This document shows, piece after piece, positions 20,157 to 31,594 of a stretch of 64,000 nt of DNA. Origin of the DNA: Cervus elaphus. Lineage: Eukaryota > Chordata > Mammalia > Artiodactyla > Cervidae. The number at the start of each line of letters is the position of its first letter. The stretch's first letter is position 1. The stretch covers positions 20,291,797-20,355,796 of the forward strand of contig NC_057816.1 in the NCBI RefSeq assembly GCF_910594005.1, in the 5' to 3' direction. A program made the translations under genes and the position numbers. The notes beneath the pieces are model-generated. The model was not told the origin of the DNA. It worked only from the letters and a program-made list of their open reading frames with translations, and did not search any database.

Positions 20157-20600
20157 AGTTACCAGACAAGGCTGATATAAGGAACCGTAAGGAGAGACTT
20201 TCAGGAGCTGACCCCACTAGGCATTGGATATCATGCAGATCGTCTATCCTGTATCTGATGAGGACACTAGGAAATGAACATTCTCACCAGGCAACTCAGC
20301 ATTTGATTATCCCTTGCTCTGCATTACCTTTTGAGAGTTTCTCATGCCTGAACCTTATCTCACGAAAATGCCAACCATGTTTCATGAACCATAGTCCTTC
20401 TTTTACTGAGTTTTCATGGGCAAGTTTCTCCTCATAAATTCTTCTAGCACTGGGTTGAACATAGAGCAGGTTCTCAGTGAGTACCTGTTGACTGACTGAA
20501 TGTCTGAGGTGGTCACTTAGAAGAGCAAAAAGAAGGGAATCGACACATCCAGCACAATGACGTCTGGGCACCTGGCTAGGGCTTTGTGTATTCAGTCCCC
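20157..20600. other. unique spacer
   Basis: No recognised repeat or gene. 20455-20510 ('gttgaacatagagcaggttctcagtgag') hints at an MIR or L2 tail. Confidence 0.4.
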
Positions 20601-20750
20601 ACAGTTACCTTACACAGTGTGTTCTTAGCCCCCTTATTGGTCAAACTTGGGCCTAAGGAGGATGGACAGTGGGTCTTACGGCTGACAGGCAGCGGGGCCA
20701 GGACTCAGGACTCCTTCCGCTGATCCATGCTGTCCTGCACTCTGCCCACA
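20600..20750 (-). mobile_element. MIR SINE fragment (eroded)
   Basis: The order 'cccttattggtcaaacttgggcctaaggaggatgg...aggactcaggactcc' loosely follows the reverse MIR core. Confidence 0.45.
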
Positions 20751-21062
20751 GTCCTGGCCTTAACGCTCGCTGGGTCTGGCCCAGAAGCAGACTCAGTGGT
20801 CACAACTCAGGCAAGAGTTCAGCACCCCTACCCCTAGGTCTCTGGAGCCTAATCACTAAGGATGTGAGCTCTGCCTCTTGCCTTGAGGGTGCCACCAGTC
20901 CCCTCCCAGCATTTTCAGATTTGGCAGAAAATGCCCTCAGCCTTTCTATGAGGCTGGGCGCCTGGTGTAAAACTCATAGAGACAGAGACTGATCCCTAGG
21001 CTTGTTGTGTCTTCCAGTGTCCTAGTATTACTGCAATTCCCTTCATCACCCCATTTGAGCCT
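20751..21062. other. unique spacer
   Basis: Single-copy GC-moderate sequence with no recognised feature. Confidence 0.45.
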
Positions 21063-21063
21063 G

Positions 21064-21287
21064 TGTGTGTGTTATCTCCTCAATCGTGTCCAACTCTTTG
21101 CAACCCCATGAACGAACGGTAGCCCACCAGGCTCCTTTGTCCATGGAATTCTCCAGACAAGAATACTAGAGTGGGTAGCCATTCCTTTCTCCAGGGATCT
21201 CCCCCCCCACCCCCGCAAGGGTTGAACCCGAGTCTCCTGCACCTCAGGCACATTCTCTACCCTCTGAGCCATGAGGGAAGCCTCTCT
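21064..21287 (-). mobile_element. Bov-tA SINE
   Basis: It starts with a short (gt)n, then 'cctcaatcgtgtccaactc', and ends at 'gccatgagggaagcc'. The word tgagcctg on both sides is a probable TSD. A C8 run lies inside at about 21201. Confidence 0.9.
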
Positions 21288-21918
21288 GAGCCTGGCATTT
21301 CCTGAAAAACCCAGCCCTTGCACCAACAGGCCTCTAGCTTGCTGCTGAACATCCATGCTCAGCAGGAGCTCTTGGTGTCTTGCAGGTCTCTCTTGTGCTA
21401 ACCCAGCCGGTACATCTCATGTTGAGAGTTCCCCTTCCCCACAGAGCATCCACCCTCTGAACCCCCTCCTCTGCGCCTGGACCAGTCCCTGGCAGGCAGA
21501 CAGAATTAGTGATTTGACTCAACTCTCCGTGCCTCAGTTTGCCCATAGGCCAGATGGAGCCATCTCTTTCTCTCACCTCCACAGGGGAGTCCTAGGGACC
21601 CCTTACTGTAAGCAAATCACTGTAATCATCATAATTATCAACAGCACTCTATGATCCCCCATCAGAAAGATGATCATTTTCTGCAATACCCCTTCTCCTC
21701 TGCCCAAGGCGGAAAGTTAATTCCATAAGTGCCTGTTGAGATTACAAAAGCCCCAGCAAAGAGCATCCTTGAATAGGCCCCATTTGGGGAAATGATCCAA
21801 GATGACGCTGCTGGCTCCTCCGCGAGACCCAGTGATTCCCTAAAACCCAAGTGATGCCATCTTCTTCCCGGAAAATGTGTCATTAGGCAGGGATATGTGG
21901 TTTCATGCTTATTTCTCT
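21288..21918. other. mostly unique spacer
   Basis: 21500-21570 ('ccgtgcctcagtttgcccataggccagatgg') is a short forward MIR piece. Otherwise single copy. Confidence 0.45.
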
Positions 21919-21919
21919 T

Positions 21920-22047
21920 CTTTTTTTTTTTATTTTTTTGCCACTCCAGAAGACATGTGGGATCTTAGTTCCCTGACCAGGGATTGAACCTGCACCCCTT
22001 GCAGTGGAATCACAGAGTCTTAACCACTGGACTGCCGGGGAAGTTCC
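21920..22047 (-). mobile_element. CHR-type tRNA-Glu SINE
   Basis: A T11 start (reversed poly-A) is followed by 'catgtgggatcttagttccctgaccagggattgaacc' and the head 'ccactggactgccggggaag'. Confidence 0.9.
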
Positions 22048-23915
22048 CTTGTTTATCTTTTTAATGGAATAAAAGAAAATGAAAGAAAAATAATGCCATA
22101 TGTTAAAAGGAGGAAAGAGAAAGAAAGCAAAATAGCACAAGATTTCAACCCTGCCCCCTCTATCCCCAGTTTTGTTTTTTTTTTTCCTCTCTGTGTAGGA
22201 GTGAGTGTTCTAATTCTGCAATACTGTCATTACTGTAATGGGTTTGGCAGGCCCATATTACAGCACCGAGGCTGTCAGGAGCCGATGACACGCTGTCTGT
22301 TATGGGCTCCTACTGTTCCCAGCCAGCTGAGGGCCAGGAAGACAGGATGGGAGGTGGGGAGAGAGGGAGGCTCCACTTGGGTTAGGCATCCTTAGAGATG
22401 ATCATTTTAACCCACTCACAACATTACGAATGAAATGACACTAGATAACACCCCTGGAGGGCTGGTGAGGGCTGGTGAACGCAAAGGGTTATGGGGATTG
22501 GAAATAAACAGCAGAACGAGGAGGTGAGTTTACTCCACCCAGAGCATCTTTCCAGTGTGGCCAAGCTCTCATTGCTGGCAATGGCTTCTATAGCACTGAG
22601 TGGAAACTACAGGGTGCTGGATTATGGGGCTTGGCCGGAAGGGGAAGTGGGGTGCTCCCTTATCCAGGTAGCAATTTTTTTTAAAAAGATTTCACTGGGA
22701 AAAAAGTTGGTGAGCTCAAATCTAGTAGGAATCTAGCACTAATCACTTCCTCACCTCTCAGCCTGGTGGCAGGACTGGGAACAATTAACCACCCTAAGGA
22801 GTGAGGTGTGTCCTACTCTCCCTGCTGAGGTCAACTGCGTTGCTATGCCACTGCTTCTAAATTGCCTGGGTCCCTTTGCGTGATCTTTGCCCTCACTAAA
22901 GGGAAACAGTGACGAGAATGATAGTAGTGCCCTCTTCCCCTAAGGAAAAGGGCTTTCTTTGATAAAAAGAACTTCCCCTAAAAAAAGAGGCTTTCCCCTA
23001 AGTCGTATGGAAAAGGGCTTTCTTTGATAAAAATAATAATAACTGTAGAAGTAAATAATGGTGAGCTGGCAATTGTCAGTAAGAACATTGTTTATTCCAC
23101 AACCAAATGCTGGAGCCACACCCTGCCTGAATGTAGCCTGAGGACACCTGAGATGAGGGAACCCACATGCCATGTGCTCCTTGGGGGCCACAGAGCAAGT
23201 GCAACAATGGATTGCCAACTGTGAGATGCTCCTGGTCCTTGGGAGGATGCAGGCATGATGGTCCAGGCTATTCCTTTGCTCTGAGCTCTCTGCCATTGGG
23301 ACCTTTCCTGGAAAGGAGAAATACTGGGACGAGAGTAGGGAAGGAACACAGGGGCTTAACTCTGTGGGGTTTTAGTGAGTAGATGACTCCGTAGAAGGAC
23401 TTGACCATTGGATCAAGACTCTCCATGTTTCAGCCCTAGAAGTTTGTTCCATTATCGTGGCCTCCAGCTGGAGAAACTGATACCTCACCAGGAATAAGAG
23501 TTTGCAGAACCATGGATTGCAGTTGGCCCAGGGTGTTTGATGACCATCAGGGGTTTCTGAGTTACCAATCTGTGGTCACCAAAGCTTGGGAGACTCTAAG
23601 TACTTTTTGTCACCCTCTAATATTTCATGAAAGGCTTCCTTCTTCCATCTCCGGGGTGTCGTGATTGTCCCTTTGTGCTGTCTCTAAGCTGATACCTCTT
23701 ACTTTTTCACCTGTATACTATTGGATGACACCTCAAGATGACACCTCTTCAAACTATAGCAAGGAACACTTGCACTTGACAACAGAGCTGAGATATTGGC
23801 AGAAGTGACACTTTGGTTCAGTGAAGATGATCCAGGAGCGTGGGGCTCTTGGCTAAGGCCCAGTCTTAAGGGGACCTGCCCCTTTGGGTCCTGAAGTCAG
23901 ACCTTGGAATAGCCA
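22048..23915. other. long unique spacer
   Basis: About 1.9 kb shows no named repeat, apart from a 25-base direct repeat at 22944-22968 and 23009-23033. The short open frames on both strands have no domain. Confidence 0.5.
22944..23033 (+). repeat. 25-bp direct repeat, 65 bp apart
   Basis: The 25-base block beginning ggaaaagggc and ending gataaaaa occurs exactly twice. The flank 'ttcccctaa' is also repeated, so a 65-bp unit was probably duplicated in tandem. Confidence 0.85.
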
Positions 23916-23919
23916 TATT

Positions 23920-24054
23920 TAAGATCCCCTGGAGGAGGGCATGGCAACCCACTCCAGTATCTTGCTTGCAGAATCCCATGGACAGAGGAGCCTAGTGGGC
24001 TACAGTCCATGGGGTTGCAAAGAGTCGGACATGACTGAGGCAACTTAGTGTGTG

Positions 24055-24057
<3 letters not shown>
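23920..24057 (+). mobile_element. Bov-tA SINE, 5'-truncated
   Basis: It begins inside the element at 'aagatcccctggaggaggg' and runs to 'cggacatgactgaggcaac'. The tRNA-derived head is missing. It leads straight into a (CA)n tract. Confidence 0.9.

Positions 24058-24105
<48 letters not shown>
24058..24105. repeat. (CA)n microsatellite
   Basis: Over 20 CA units directly follow the Bov-tA end. Confidence 0.97.
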
Positions 24106-24107
<2 letters not shown>

Positions 24108-25084
24108 GCACCTACACATGGGGCCCCAGAAACTGACAGCTCAAGCCCCAAGCAGCTGGATATGATGTTCCGCTTGTGTGTTAAATAACATAAACCCAGT
24201 ATTCAGGGCCTTCAGGTCCAGAGTGAAGGAGAGGGTGGTAACCAAGATCACATAAACTGAGACCCATGGAATGAGGGGGGAATTGTTTTGGGGATGGAGG
24301 TCCAGTCATCACTGGCTCACAGAGGGTTGACTGGAGCCTCCCGAGGCAGCAGGGTGCTGCGGAGAAGGAGCTGGGCATCAGAGATGCTCAGAGGGGAAAA
24401 GGTCCTCTGTACCCCTGGAAAATGTGCCTCTACTGAGAGCAAAGCGGGAGCATCACAGTCCTGAAGCCACAATGCCGCCTATTTGCAGGACAGACGTCCG
24501 TAGCTTGCACCATGCGAACATCTCCATCAATGTCTAGCTAAGGAAGGTGGTGAGAAGCAGGATGCACCAAAACGAATACTTGCTGAGGCTGCTGTCAGCC
24601 TGCTGACCACGATGACCTACTGTCGGATGCCTTTCCTGGAGAAACTGAGTTATGTTTCATTTTGCCCCAGGGTATGTGGGTGAGTGGGTTAGATGGGGGG
24701 TGGAGGGGGGCGAGTTAGCATTTTATTCATCCTGATCTGAATCTTTTTTCAAACTCAAATGGCATGCATAATCTTCGCCTTAATTAAAGCTTCTGAAATA
24801 TCACTGGGCATCCATGTAACCCCACCTTTCCTTGCCCTCTACAAAGAAGGAGGATGGGGGAGCTTTGCTGGGGAAAGAGGTGGGGGAGGACTGTGCAGAA
24901 TTGTAGGGGAAAAGAAAAAGATATATAGGAAAAGAGAGGAGAGATTCCGGGGGCAGAAGCCAGGAGAGTTGGAATGTCGGCTGGAAACTAAGTGGGATCG
25001 TTAATCAGAGTCTGATGTTCTCAGAGAAGAAAGGGAGGGAGGTGGAGACACGGAATTCACTGGGCATCTACAGTGGGTCCGCGG
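24106..25084. other. unique spacer
   Basis: Single-copy sequence. It is purine-rich at 24840-25050 (ggag/gaaa runs). No gene is seen. Confidence 0.5.
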
Positions 25085-25245
25085 CCCCACATGTGCGGGG
25101 GCTGCTTCCATCATCCTGACCTGACAGGTGAGGAATCTGAGGCTCCAAAGCCTGAAACTCCTTCAAGGTCATACAGCAAGGACAGGGGCAGGCAGGCTTC
25201 AGTCCTGTGCTGGGGGCACCCTGCTCACCTCCCCCCAAGCCCCGC
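25085..25245 (-). mobile_element. MIR SINE fragment
   Basis: It shows 'acaggtgaggaatctgaggctcc' and 'ttcaaggtcatacagcaagg', the reverse MIR core. Confidence 0.75.
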
Positions 25246-25570
25246 CTGTGCTCCGGCCCCTCCTCAAGGGCACACTTCTTGAGTCACTTATTAGGCTGTT
25301 CTCACAGATTCCATGCCTGTGTCCTATGGCTCCAGAGAGGGTAAACCCCTCAAGAGAGGGTCCCTGTCGGCTGCCACATTTGCAATGCTTCTTGCCTCCT
25401 CTGCACTTGCCCCTTCCTTCCCCTCACCCCACCAAGAGCACCGGTCAGGGCTCAGCAAATGGTGAGAAACGAGCAGAGCCTCTCTGCCCCACTCTCAGCA
25501 CAGACGTGGACCTTCCTGAGGTCGTTTGCTTTCAGCACCCCAGCCACAAGGCTGGTTATGGAGTTGTCAC
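25246..25570. other. unique spacer
   Basis: CT-rich single-copy sequence. The 240-codon open frame that covers 25128-25850 is judged fortuitous. Confidence 0.45.
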
Positions 25571-25710
25571 ACCACAAAATGCCAAGCTGCAAGGAATTCC
25601 AGCCAGCATCCAGCCTAACTCCCCTATTTGGCTCCAGAAGGAGGCGAGTGGTTCAAAATCACACAGCTGGTTAGTGATGGAGCCAGAATGGGCTCTCGAC
25701 CCCAGCCCGG
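25571..25710 (-). mobile_element. MIR-like fragment
   Basis: The stretch 'ggttcaaaatcacacagctggttagtgatggagccagaat' is the reverse MIR 'gcccaaggtcacacagctagtaagtggcagagccagg' region. Confidence 0.7.
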
Positions 25711-26455
25711 CATTCATTCCTCTCTGCCAGACAATGAGAGGAAAGTGTCTGGGAGTCAGGATGGGGTTCCTGGGTCCCTGTCCCCCTCCTCCTACCTTGC
25801 CTTGCTCTCCAACATCAATGCCAGGATCCCTGAGTATGACTGATGTCTGAGAATGTATCTGCAGAGCTGTCAGCCACAACCGAAGAAACAAAGGAGGAAC
25901 TGGGGGCCAAGAGTGGGTTGGAAGGGACTGGTGGAAAAGAGGGCCCCAAATTCTACAGAGTTGGTCCCCAGCTCCGACTTAGCTTTTACCTGCAGGGAGT
26001 CTGCCTGGCAGGTTGACAGAGGAGAAGAAGACAGGAGCCCCCACTCCCGGGTTCCCCATGGAAAGTCCCCCCAGCAGAGGTTTCTGTTTAGGGTCACATA
26101 ACAAAGACCCGACGTAACAACCACAAGAGCCTTCATTTCTCTGTCGTCAGGAGCATAACTATCTGTGGTCTCCAGTGGCTGCTCCAGCTCCCACTGTCAT
26201 GCCCCGATTCCAGTCGATGAGAAGGGGAGAAACAGAAGGAAAGCACTTATCTCTTTCTTTTAATTCAGAAATTGTACACATTCCTTCTGCTTACGTCCAG
26301 TTGGCCAGGAATTGATCACATAGCTTCAAGGAAAGATGGTGAATGTGGATTTATTCTGGGCAGCCTTACTTTCTACTGATATTTAGGGTGTTCTTTAGTA
26401 GTAGCTAAAAAAGCAGAGCAGAATATATATTAAAGGACATCTAATTTGGAAAAAG
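25711..26455. other. unique spacer
   Basis: Single-copy sequence. AT content rises after 26240. No gene or repeat is recognised. Confidence 0.45.
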
Positions 26456-26460
26456 AGAAA

Positions 26461-26655
26461 AGGCTCAGTGGTAAAGAATCTGCCTGCCAATGCAGGAGAT
26501 GCAAGAGATGAAGGTTCAATCCCTGTGTCAGGAGGATCCCCTGGAGGAAGAAATGGCCACTCTCTCCAGTATTCTTGCTTGGAGAATCCCATGGACAGAG
26601 GAGCCTGGTGGGCTCACGGGGTCTCGAAAGGTCAGACACGACTGAGTGACTGAAC
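26461..26655 (+). mobile_element. Bov-tA SINE
   Basis: It starts at 'ggctcagtggtaaagaatct', slightly inside the head, and runs through 'gaggatcccctggaggaag' and 'tccagtattcttgcttggag' to 'cgactgagtgactgaac'. Confidence 0.92.
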
Positions 26656-27811
26656 GTGCAAGCACCACAGTGGAAAACAAACAAATGAAAAAAGGACCTG
26701 TAGTAATTTTTGTGAGATTATTCCTAACGAAACTTATGCATCTGCTTTGGCTACCCGATGCAACCCAGCTCCCCCAGCCGAGGGAGGGGTCCTGCTGTGA
26801 GGCAGCCCCAAATGAATGGCAAGTAAGCCAAGAAGAACAACCAGGAGACCCAGACTAAATTCAATTATGGGAGATTCAGAGCTAGATATCAGAAAATGAG
26901 ATTGAAAGCAGGGGGCAACCTCCTGGGGAGGCTCCCTAAGAGATTTTATAGGAAAGAAGATAAAACCAAGAAGAAACAGCAGAGATCATAACTCAGCTCC
27001 AACCCCCAGGGGCTGAGTGGGGTGCCCACCGCTCTACCTCAAATATATGGAGACTACACGGTAATTACATTTTCACAAGATTAGTTAGCGTTAAGAGTAA
27101 CTACATCCCAAAGTAATAACAGCATAACCATATAATCTGCTTTGTGAGTTAGGCTTGTGTTTGCTTCCTAAATCCTCTTCCCAGTTGCTGATCTTGACAC
27201 TTTAGAGCATATACAATGCACTGTCAACTGATAACCTCGCCTTGAAGGAGGAAGGATCAGAGGTTGGGATGGAGGTTGTCTCATTTAGTCTGCTGGAGGC
27301 AGGAGGAATAGACTCTGGACACTGCCCTCTGCTGGTGACCAGAAGCAAATTGCCATCCCTGAAAGTCTGGATGAGGAAGAAACTTGAGAGGCCAGTCCAC
27401 CACAGTCCCCTGCAGCCAGCCTCAGGCAGGGCTGCCGGTAGCCTTGGCCTGGGCAGAACATCTGGGATCTGACAAGCGGACTGCTATCCCTCTTCCTTTA
27501 TTTAGGCCATGTATGACCCCGAGTCCCTGTCAACTCCGTTTCCACCCAGAGTTTCCGTTCTTCTCAGACTGGCCAGGGCAGGGATTTCAAGTCCTAGCAG
27601 ATTCTTCAAAAGAAGGGAGGAAGTTGGAAGAAGTGGACTACCTCCATGCCGCATCCCATATGACCCCTATGGTTCAGCATCAAGGAATATGTAGACGAAC
27701 TGACCTTCAGCTTCTTACTTCATGTATGTTAAGCAGTATTTGCTGTCCCAGAAGGTGAACATGGACAAGAGAATAGCCACCTTCCTAAGCACCCTAAACT
27801 GGAGTGACCAC
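26656..27811. other. long unique spacer containing a CTCF motif
   Basis: About 1.15 kb has no named repeat. It holds the CTCF word described at 27321-27335. Open frames have no domain. Confidence 0.5.
27321..27335 (-). promoter_or_regulatory. candidate CTCF binding site
   Basis: The reverse complement, ccagcagagggcagt, fits the CTCF core CCASYAGRKGGCRSY at all 15 positions. It lies in single-copy sequence outside SINEs. CTCF binding at such sites directs loop anchoring and depends on orientation. Occupancy cannot be judged from sequence. Confidence 0.6.
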
Positions 27812-27821
27812 CCTCCTTTAA

Positions 27822-28064
27822 TGTGTGTGTGTGTGTGTGTGTGTGCACGCGTGTGTGTGTGCACTCAGCTGTGTCTTTGCAGCCCCATGGATTGTAGCCC
27901 ACCAGGCTCCTCTGTCCATGGAATGTTCCAGGCAAGAATACTGGAGTGGGTTGCCATTTCCTCCTCCAGGGGATCTTCCTGACCCAGAGGTCAAACCCAC
28001 GTCTCTTGTGTCTCCTGCATTGGCAGGCAGATTCTTCACCAACTGCACCACCTGGGAAGCCCAT
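27822..28064 (-). mobile_element. Bov-tA SINE with a (TG)n tail
   Basis: (TG)n at 27823-27862 runs into 'gtgcactcagctgtgtctttg', and the element ends at the head 'ccacctgggaagccc'. A 10-bp TSD, cctcctttaa, lies at 27812-27821 and 28065-28074, so the microsatellite is inside the inserted unit. Confidence 0.93.
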
Positions 28065-28094
28065 CCTCCTTTAAGTCCTAAAACTCACATGGTA

Positions 28095-28255
28095 CATTCC
28101 AGCTTATAAAGCATTTCCACAGCCACAATTTCATTTAATCCTCAAGACAATTCTATCAGTTGGTCATATCATTCCTATTCTATTGCTGAGACACAGAGGT
28201 AGTTTGCCAAAGGTCATGCAGCTGATAAATGATGGAGCTAAGACTGGAATCATGA
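28095..28255 (-). mobile_element. MIR SINE fragment
   Basis: It shows 'atttcatttaatcctcaagacaattct', 'attgctgagacacagaggtag', 'aaaggtcatgcagctgataaatg', the reverse MIR order. Confidence 0.8.
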
Positions 28256-28306
28256 TCAATGACATCAAGTCCTAGACTTATTCCAGAACATCACAAAGGC
28301 CTTGGG

Positions 28307-28485
28307 ACTTGCCTAGTGGTCCAGTGCTTAAAAATATGCCTTCCAATGGAAGGGACAATGGATTCGATCCCTGGTCAGGGAACTAAGATCCCATATGCCA
28401 CAGGGCAACTAAGCCTGTGTGCTGCAACTAGAGAAGCCCCCGCATGCCACAATGAAGACCTAATGCAACCCCCCCCCCAAAAATC
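28307..28485 (+). mobile_element. CHR-type SINE
   Basis: The head is 'gggacttgcctagtggtccag', followed by the B box gattcgatccc, 'gggaactaagatccc' and 'gcaactagagaagccccc'. It ends in a C10 run then A5, an odd tail. Confidence 0.9.
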
Positions 28486-28766
28486 CAATGGCCTCCCAAC
28501 TCCTAGCAGATCCTGAATGGAGCACTAGTGGGTGTGGTGCAGTGTCATAGTGGGTGTGTCTTGCTCTGTGATTATCCTGCATGGTCTTGGGTTTGTGGTT
28601 GCTCCCTCCAACTATGTTGCAAGTCAGTGAGACCAGGGACAGACTCTTGTGCCCCTTTGGATCCCTCCAGCATCAAGCTCAAGATGGAACATAAAGGAGG
28701 ATCTCAAACGTGAATGAAATAGATGTCGATGGTCCGCAGAAACACAAGCTATAAGAACACAATAGA
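28486..28766. other. unique spacer
   Basis: No repeat recognised; short single-copy gap between two CHR SINEs. Confidence 0.4.
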
Positions 28767-28767
28767 G

Positions 28768-28890
28768 GGACTTACCTGGGGGCCCAGTGAGTAAGACTTC
28801 ACCTTCCAATGCAGGGGACATGGGTTTGATGCCTGATTGGGGAGCTAAGATCCCACATGCCTCCTGGCCAAAAAAAAAACAAAACATAAA
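28768..28890 (+). mobile_element. CHR-type SINE, short form
   Basis: The head is 'agggacttacctgggggccca', followed by 'ccttccaatgcaggggac', 'ggagctaagatcccacatgcc' and an A10-rich tail. Confidence 0.88.
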
Positions 28891-29544
28891 ACAGAAGCAG
28901 TATTGTAACAAATTCAATAAAGACTTCAAAATTGTTTACATCAAGAGAAAGAGAACACCCTAGAATGAAACTCTCTGAAGGAGCAGCTACGAGACACCCG
29001 TGAGGGTGGTGCAGACGGGCTGGGCACGGAAGGCTCCCACCGTCTCTGAGAGCTTCCCCTTTCCTCCTGTTGAAATAAACTTATTTGATGGTCTGGAGTT
29101 CTCAGTATGGAAGCAGTGAACAATAAATAGGAGCCATGAGTTGGCAGCATCCCAAAACTCCAGAGTGGAGACCTACGGGTGACTCCCAGCCAAAGAGGAG
29201 GGAGGAAAGGAGAATCTCAGATGAAGCAGAAACATGCCTGGCACATCTTAAACACCCAGTAAATATTTGTCATCCAGTGAAGGGGCAACCAGAGCAGAAG
29301 GTTCTTGGGAATAAGGCGAACTGTGCTAGATAAAAACCAGCTGCATGGGAAATCTCAGAGGTCCTTCTGTCTGTGTAGGGAGTCCTGGGTTTGTCTGTGT
29401 AGAGAGTTCAAAGGCTGGATAGGGTGCCTTTGGACTCTGGGCTTATGTTTAGGCTTGCTTAGCTGGCATGATGTGTTTCCCACTTCTCCTCCATTTTGAC
29501 CATTTTTCTCTGAAAACACCGCAGCCCATCTTATTCTAACTGGC
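28891..29544. other. unique spacer
   Basis: 29245-29275 ('aacacccagtaaatatttgtcatcc') may be a MIR or L2 tail. The rest is single copy. Confidence 0.45.
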
Positions 29545-29672
29545 ATCAGTGACTCAACGGACATGAATTTGAGCAAATTCCAGGAGAGAGTGAAGGACAG
29601 GGAAGCCTGGTGTGCTGCAGTCCATGGGGTCGCAAAGACTAGGACTTGACTGAGTGACTGAACAGCAACAGA
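29545..29672 (+). mobile_element. BovB 3' terminal fragment
   Basis: It shows 'gcatcagtgactcaacggac', 'gtgaaggacagggaagcctgg', 'cagtccatggggtcgcaaag' and ends 'gactgagtgactgaacagc'. Confidence 0.9.
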
Positions 29673-29813
29673 TTTCCTTACCCCAAAGAAAATTGGATCT
29701 CGTTTAAAGATATCGATAAATGTATTTCAGAAAAGCTTATTTCGTTATTGTCTGAATAGAAAGGGATAAAACATGTTAGATATATTTATGTCCAATTGTT
29801 ATAGTTAGGTTTC
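29673..29813. other. unique AT-rich spacer
   Basis: Single-copy AT-rich sequence between a BovB terminus and a reversed L1. Confidence 0.4.
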
Positions 29814-30104
29814 CTTTTTTTTCTTTTTTTTTTTTCATTTATTTTTATTAGTTGGAGGCTAATTACTTTACCATATTGTAGTGGTTTTTGCCATACATTG
29901 ACATGAATCAGCCATGGATGTACATGTGTTCCCCATCCCGATCCCCCCTCCCACCTCCCTCTCTACCCGATCCCTCTGGGTCTTCCCAGTGCACCAGCCC
30001 TAAGCACTTGTCTCATGCATCCAACCTGGGCTGGTGATCTGTTTCACCGTGGTTAGTATACTTGTTTCAATGCTGTTCTCTCAGAACATCCCACCCTCGC
30101 CTTC
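29814..30104 (-). mobile_element. ruminant L1 3' UTR, 5'-truncated
   Basis: Reversed poly-A (T-rich, 29814-29833) is followed by 'attagttggaggctaattactttac', 'tttttgccatacattgacat', 'cccaccctcgccttcagg'. The word aggtttc at 29807-29813 and 30105-30111 is a probable short TSD. Confidence 0.85.
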
Positions 30105-30111
30105 AGGTTTC

Positions 30112-31590
30112 TTTATGTCATAGACGTAACTTCTCCAACAGTATATTTGTACATAGAACTAGTGAGCTCTTCCTTCTAGAAAGTTCTCTTTAAAAGCAAG
30201 CCATCCTCCCAGCTAGAACCATAGATGATATGTTGTCTACTAGCGATTGCCAAAGAGTTTTCTTTTATCACTGGCCCCTATCAGTAAAATTTTAGCATAT
30301 ACCTAAAATATATTCATTTCTACATAAATTAAACACATGTACTCCAGCTTCAATGTATTATATGCATTCAAAAATATATCTATAAAATAGGCGATATAGA
30401 ATTAAGAAATGAAACAGTTTTTTCCTGGGCTCCAAAGTATTGGATGATTTCCTGGGGTGCCCCCAACCTACTGTGGAGGCCACTGGCTTACCCAAGACAA
30501 CACCCAATGCCCCCAAAGTAAACATAATCAAGGAAGCAGTTTACATTGTTTTATTGGGTAGCTTGTTTTCCAAATCATGGCTGAAACATCACATTCCAAA
30601 AGGTCCCGTTCCATTACATAAGGGTTAAAAAAAAATACCAACATGCCACATTTCATATCGGTCAAAGCGTTTTCTGCCACAGAAGCAGTTTTGAGGGAGA
30701 AATTGTCATCTAGCACCACAGTTATGCAAATGTGATAGTTATTTTTGACACTGGTAAATAATAGTTCTGTATGCACAGGCACTGTTTTCTTACCTTATCA
30801 TGCAGTCTCAAGTCATAATTTAGATGTTCATAAGTGATTAGCATTTTGGGGCTATGGTAAGCAATTTGTGCTGTGTTCCTGATCTACCTTCTAACTTGAA
30901 AAGGCGATTAGCACTTTGAGGCAGGGAGGAGGGAAAACCTAACAAAATGCTTCTCTTAACAAGGTGAAGCAAGCCCTCTGATGGATGACTGGTTGATGTA
31001 CATATATGAGCCATAGCCTGTGTTCACATTAGAACTAACGAACTGCCTTTATTACAAATTTGTCTTTATTACAAAATTGGCTTCTCTTCAAATAGTATGA
31101 AAATCACTACCCCTCAAAATGGTATTACTACAACTTATTTGGTGGCAGAACAAAAATAGAATGAAAATATACATGTGACACTGGTAATACAACAAGCATT
31201 GTACTATTATAAAAGTCTGAGGAAGACTACAAGGGAGCATTGCCAGCCCATTCTAAAAATAGCTAACTGAGAAAGATTCCTTTATGCTAATGCTCTTAAT
31301 TGCCTGGGCAGCTTTATAGAAAAGTCAGTTCCTGGCTAGTACTTTTGAGAATCTTAATAGCCAAAACCAGGAGCCCAGTAAAAATAGTGTCACAGCGGGA
31401 ACCCTGGTTCCTTCCTGCATACTCTGGTACTGGATGTCTTTCTGGCTAATTAGTGAATCACAGCCATTATGCAAATGAGCACTTCCTGATTGGCAACAGC
31501 TTGTATCTCTCCCCACCACCCATGCAAATGAGGCCAACTGAATGGTTGTTTGTAGTCCAATGCAGAAGGAGAGAATGATAAAATGTCACA
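30112..31590. other. repeat-free AT-rich block, candidate conserved non-coding DNA
   Basis: I recognise no repeat in nearly 1.5 kb, which is unusual for this window. Three POU octamers (atgcaaat) occur at 30724-30731, 31469-31476 and 31522-31529. The homeodomain palindrome ctaattag lies at 31446-31453. These suggest enhancer-like sequence at about 31240-31560. Confidence 0.45.
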
Positions 31591-31594
31591 CAGC

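Noticed and set aside
19747..20217. Ser-Ile-His-Pro repeat protein on the minus strand
   Set aside because: Simple by-product of the (TGGA)n satellite.
25128..25850. Longest open frame, 240 codons on the plus strand
   Set aside because: It crosses two reverse MIR pieces, has no recognisable domain, and an overlapping frame also runs open on the other strand. Judged fortuitous.
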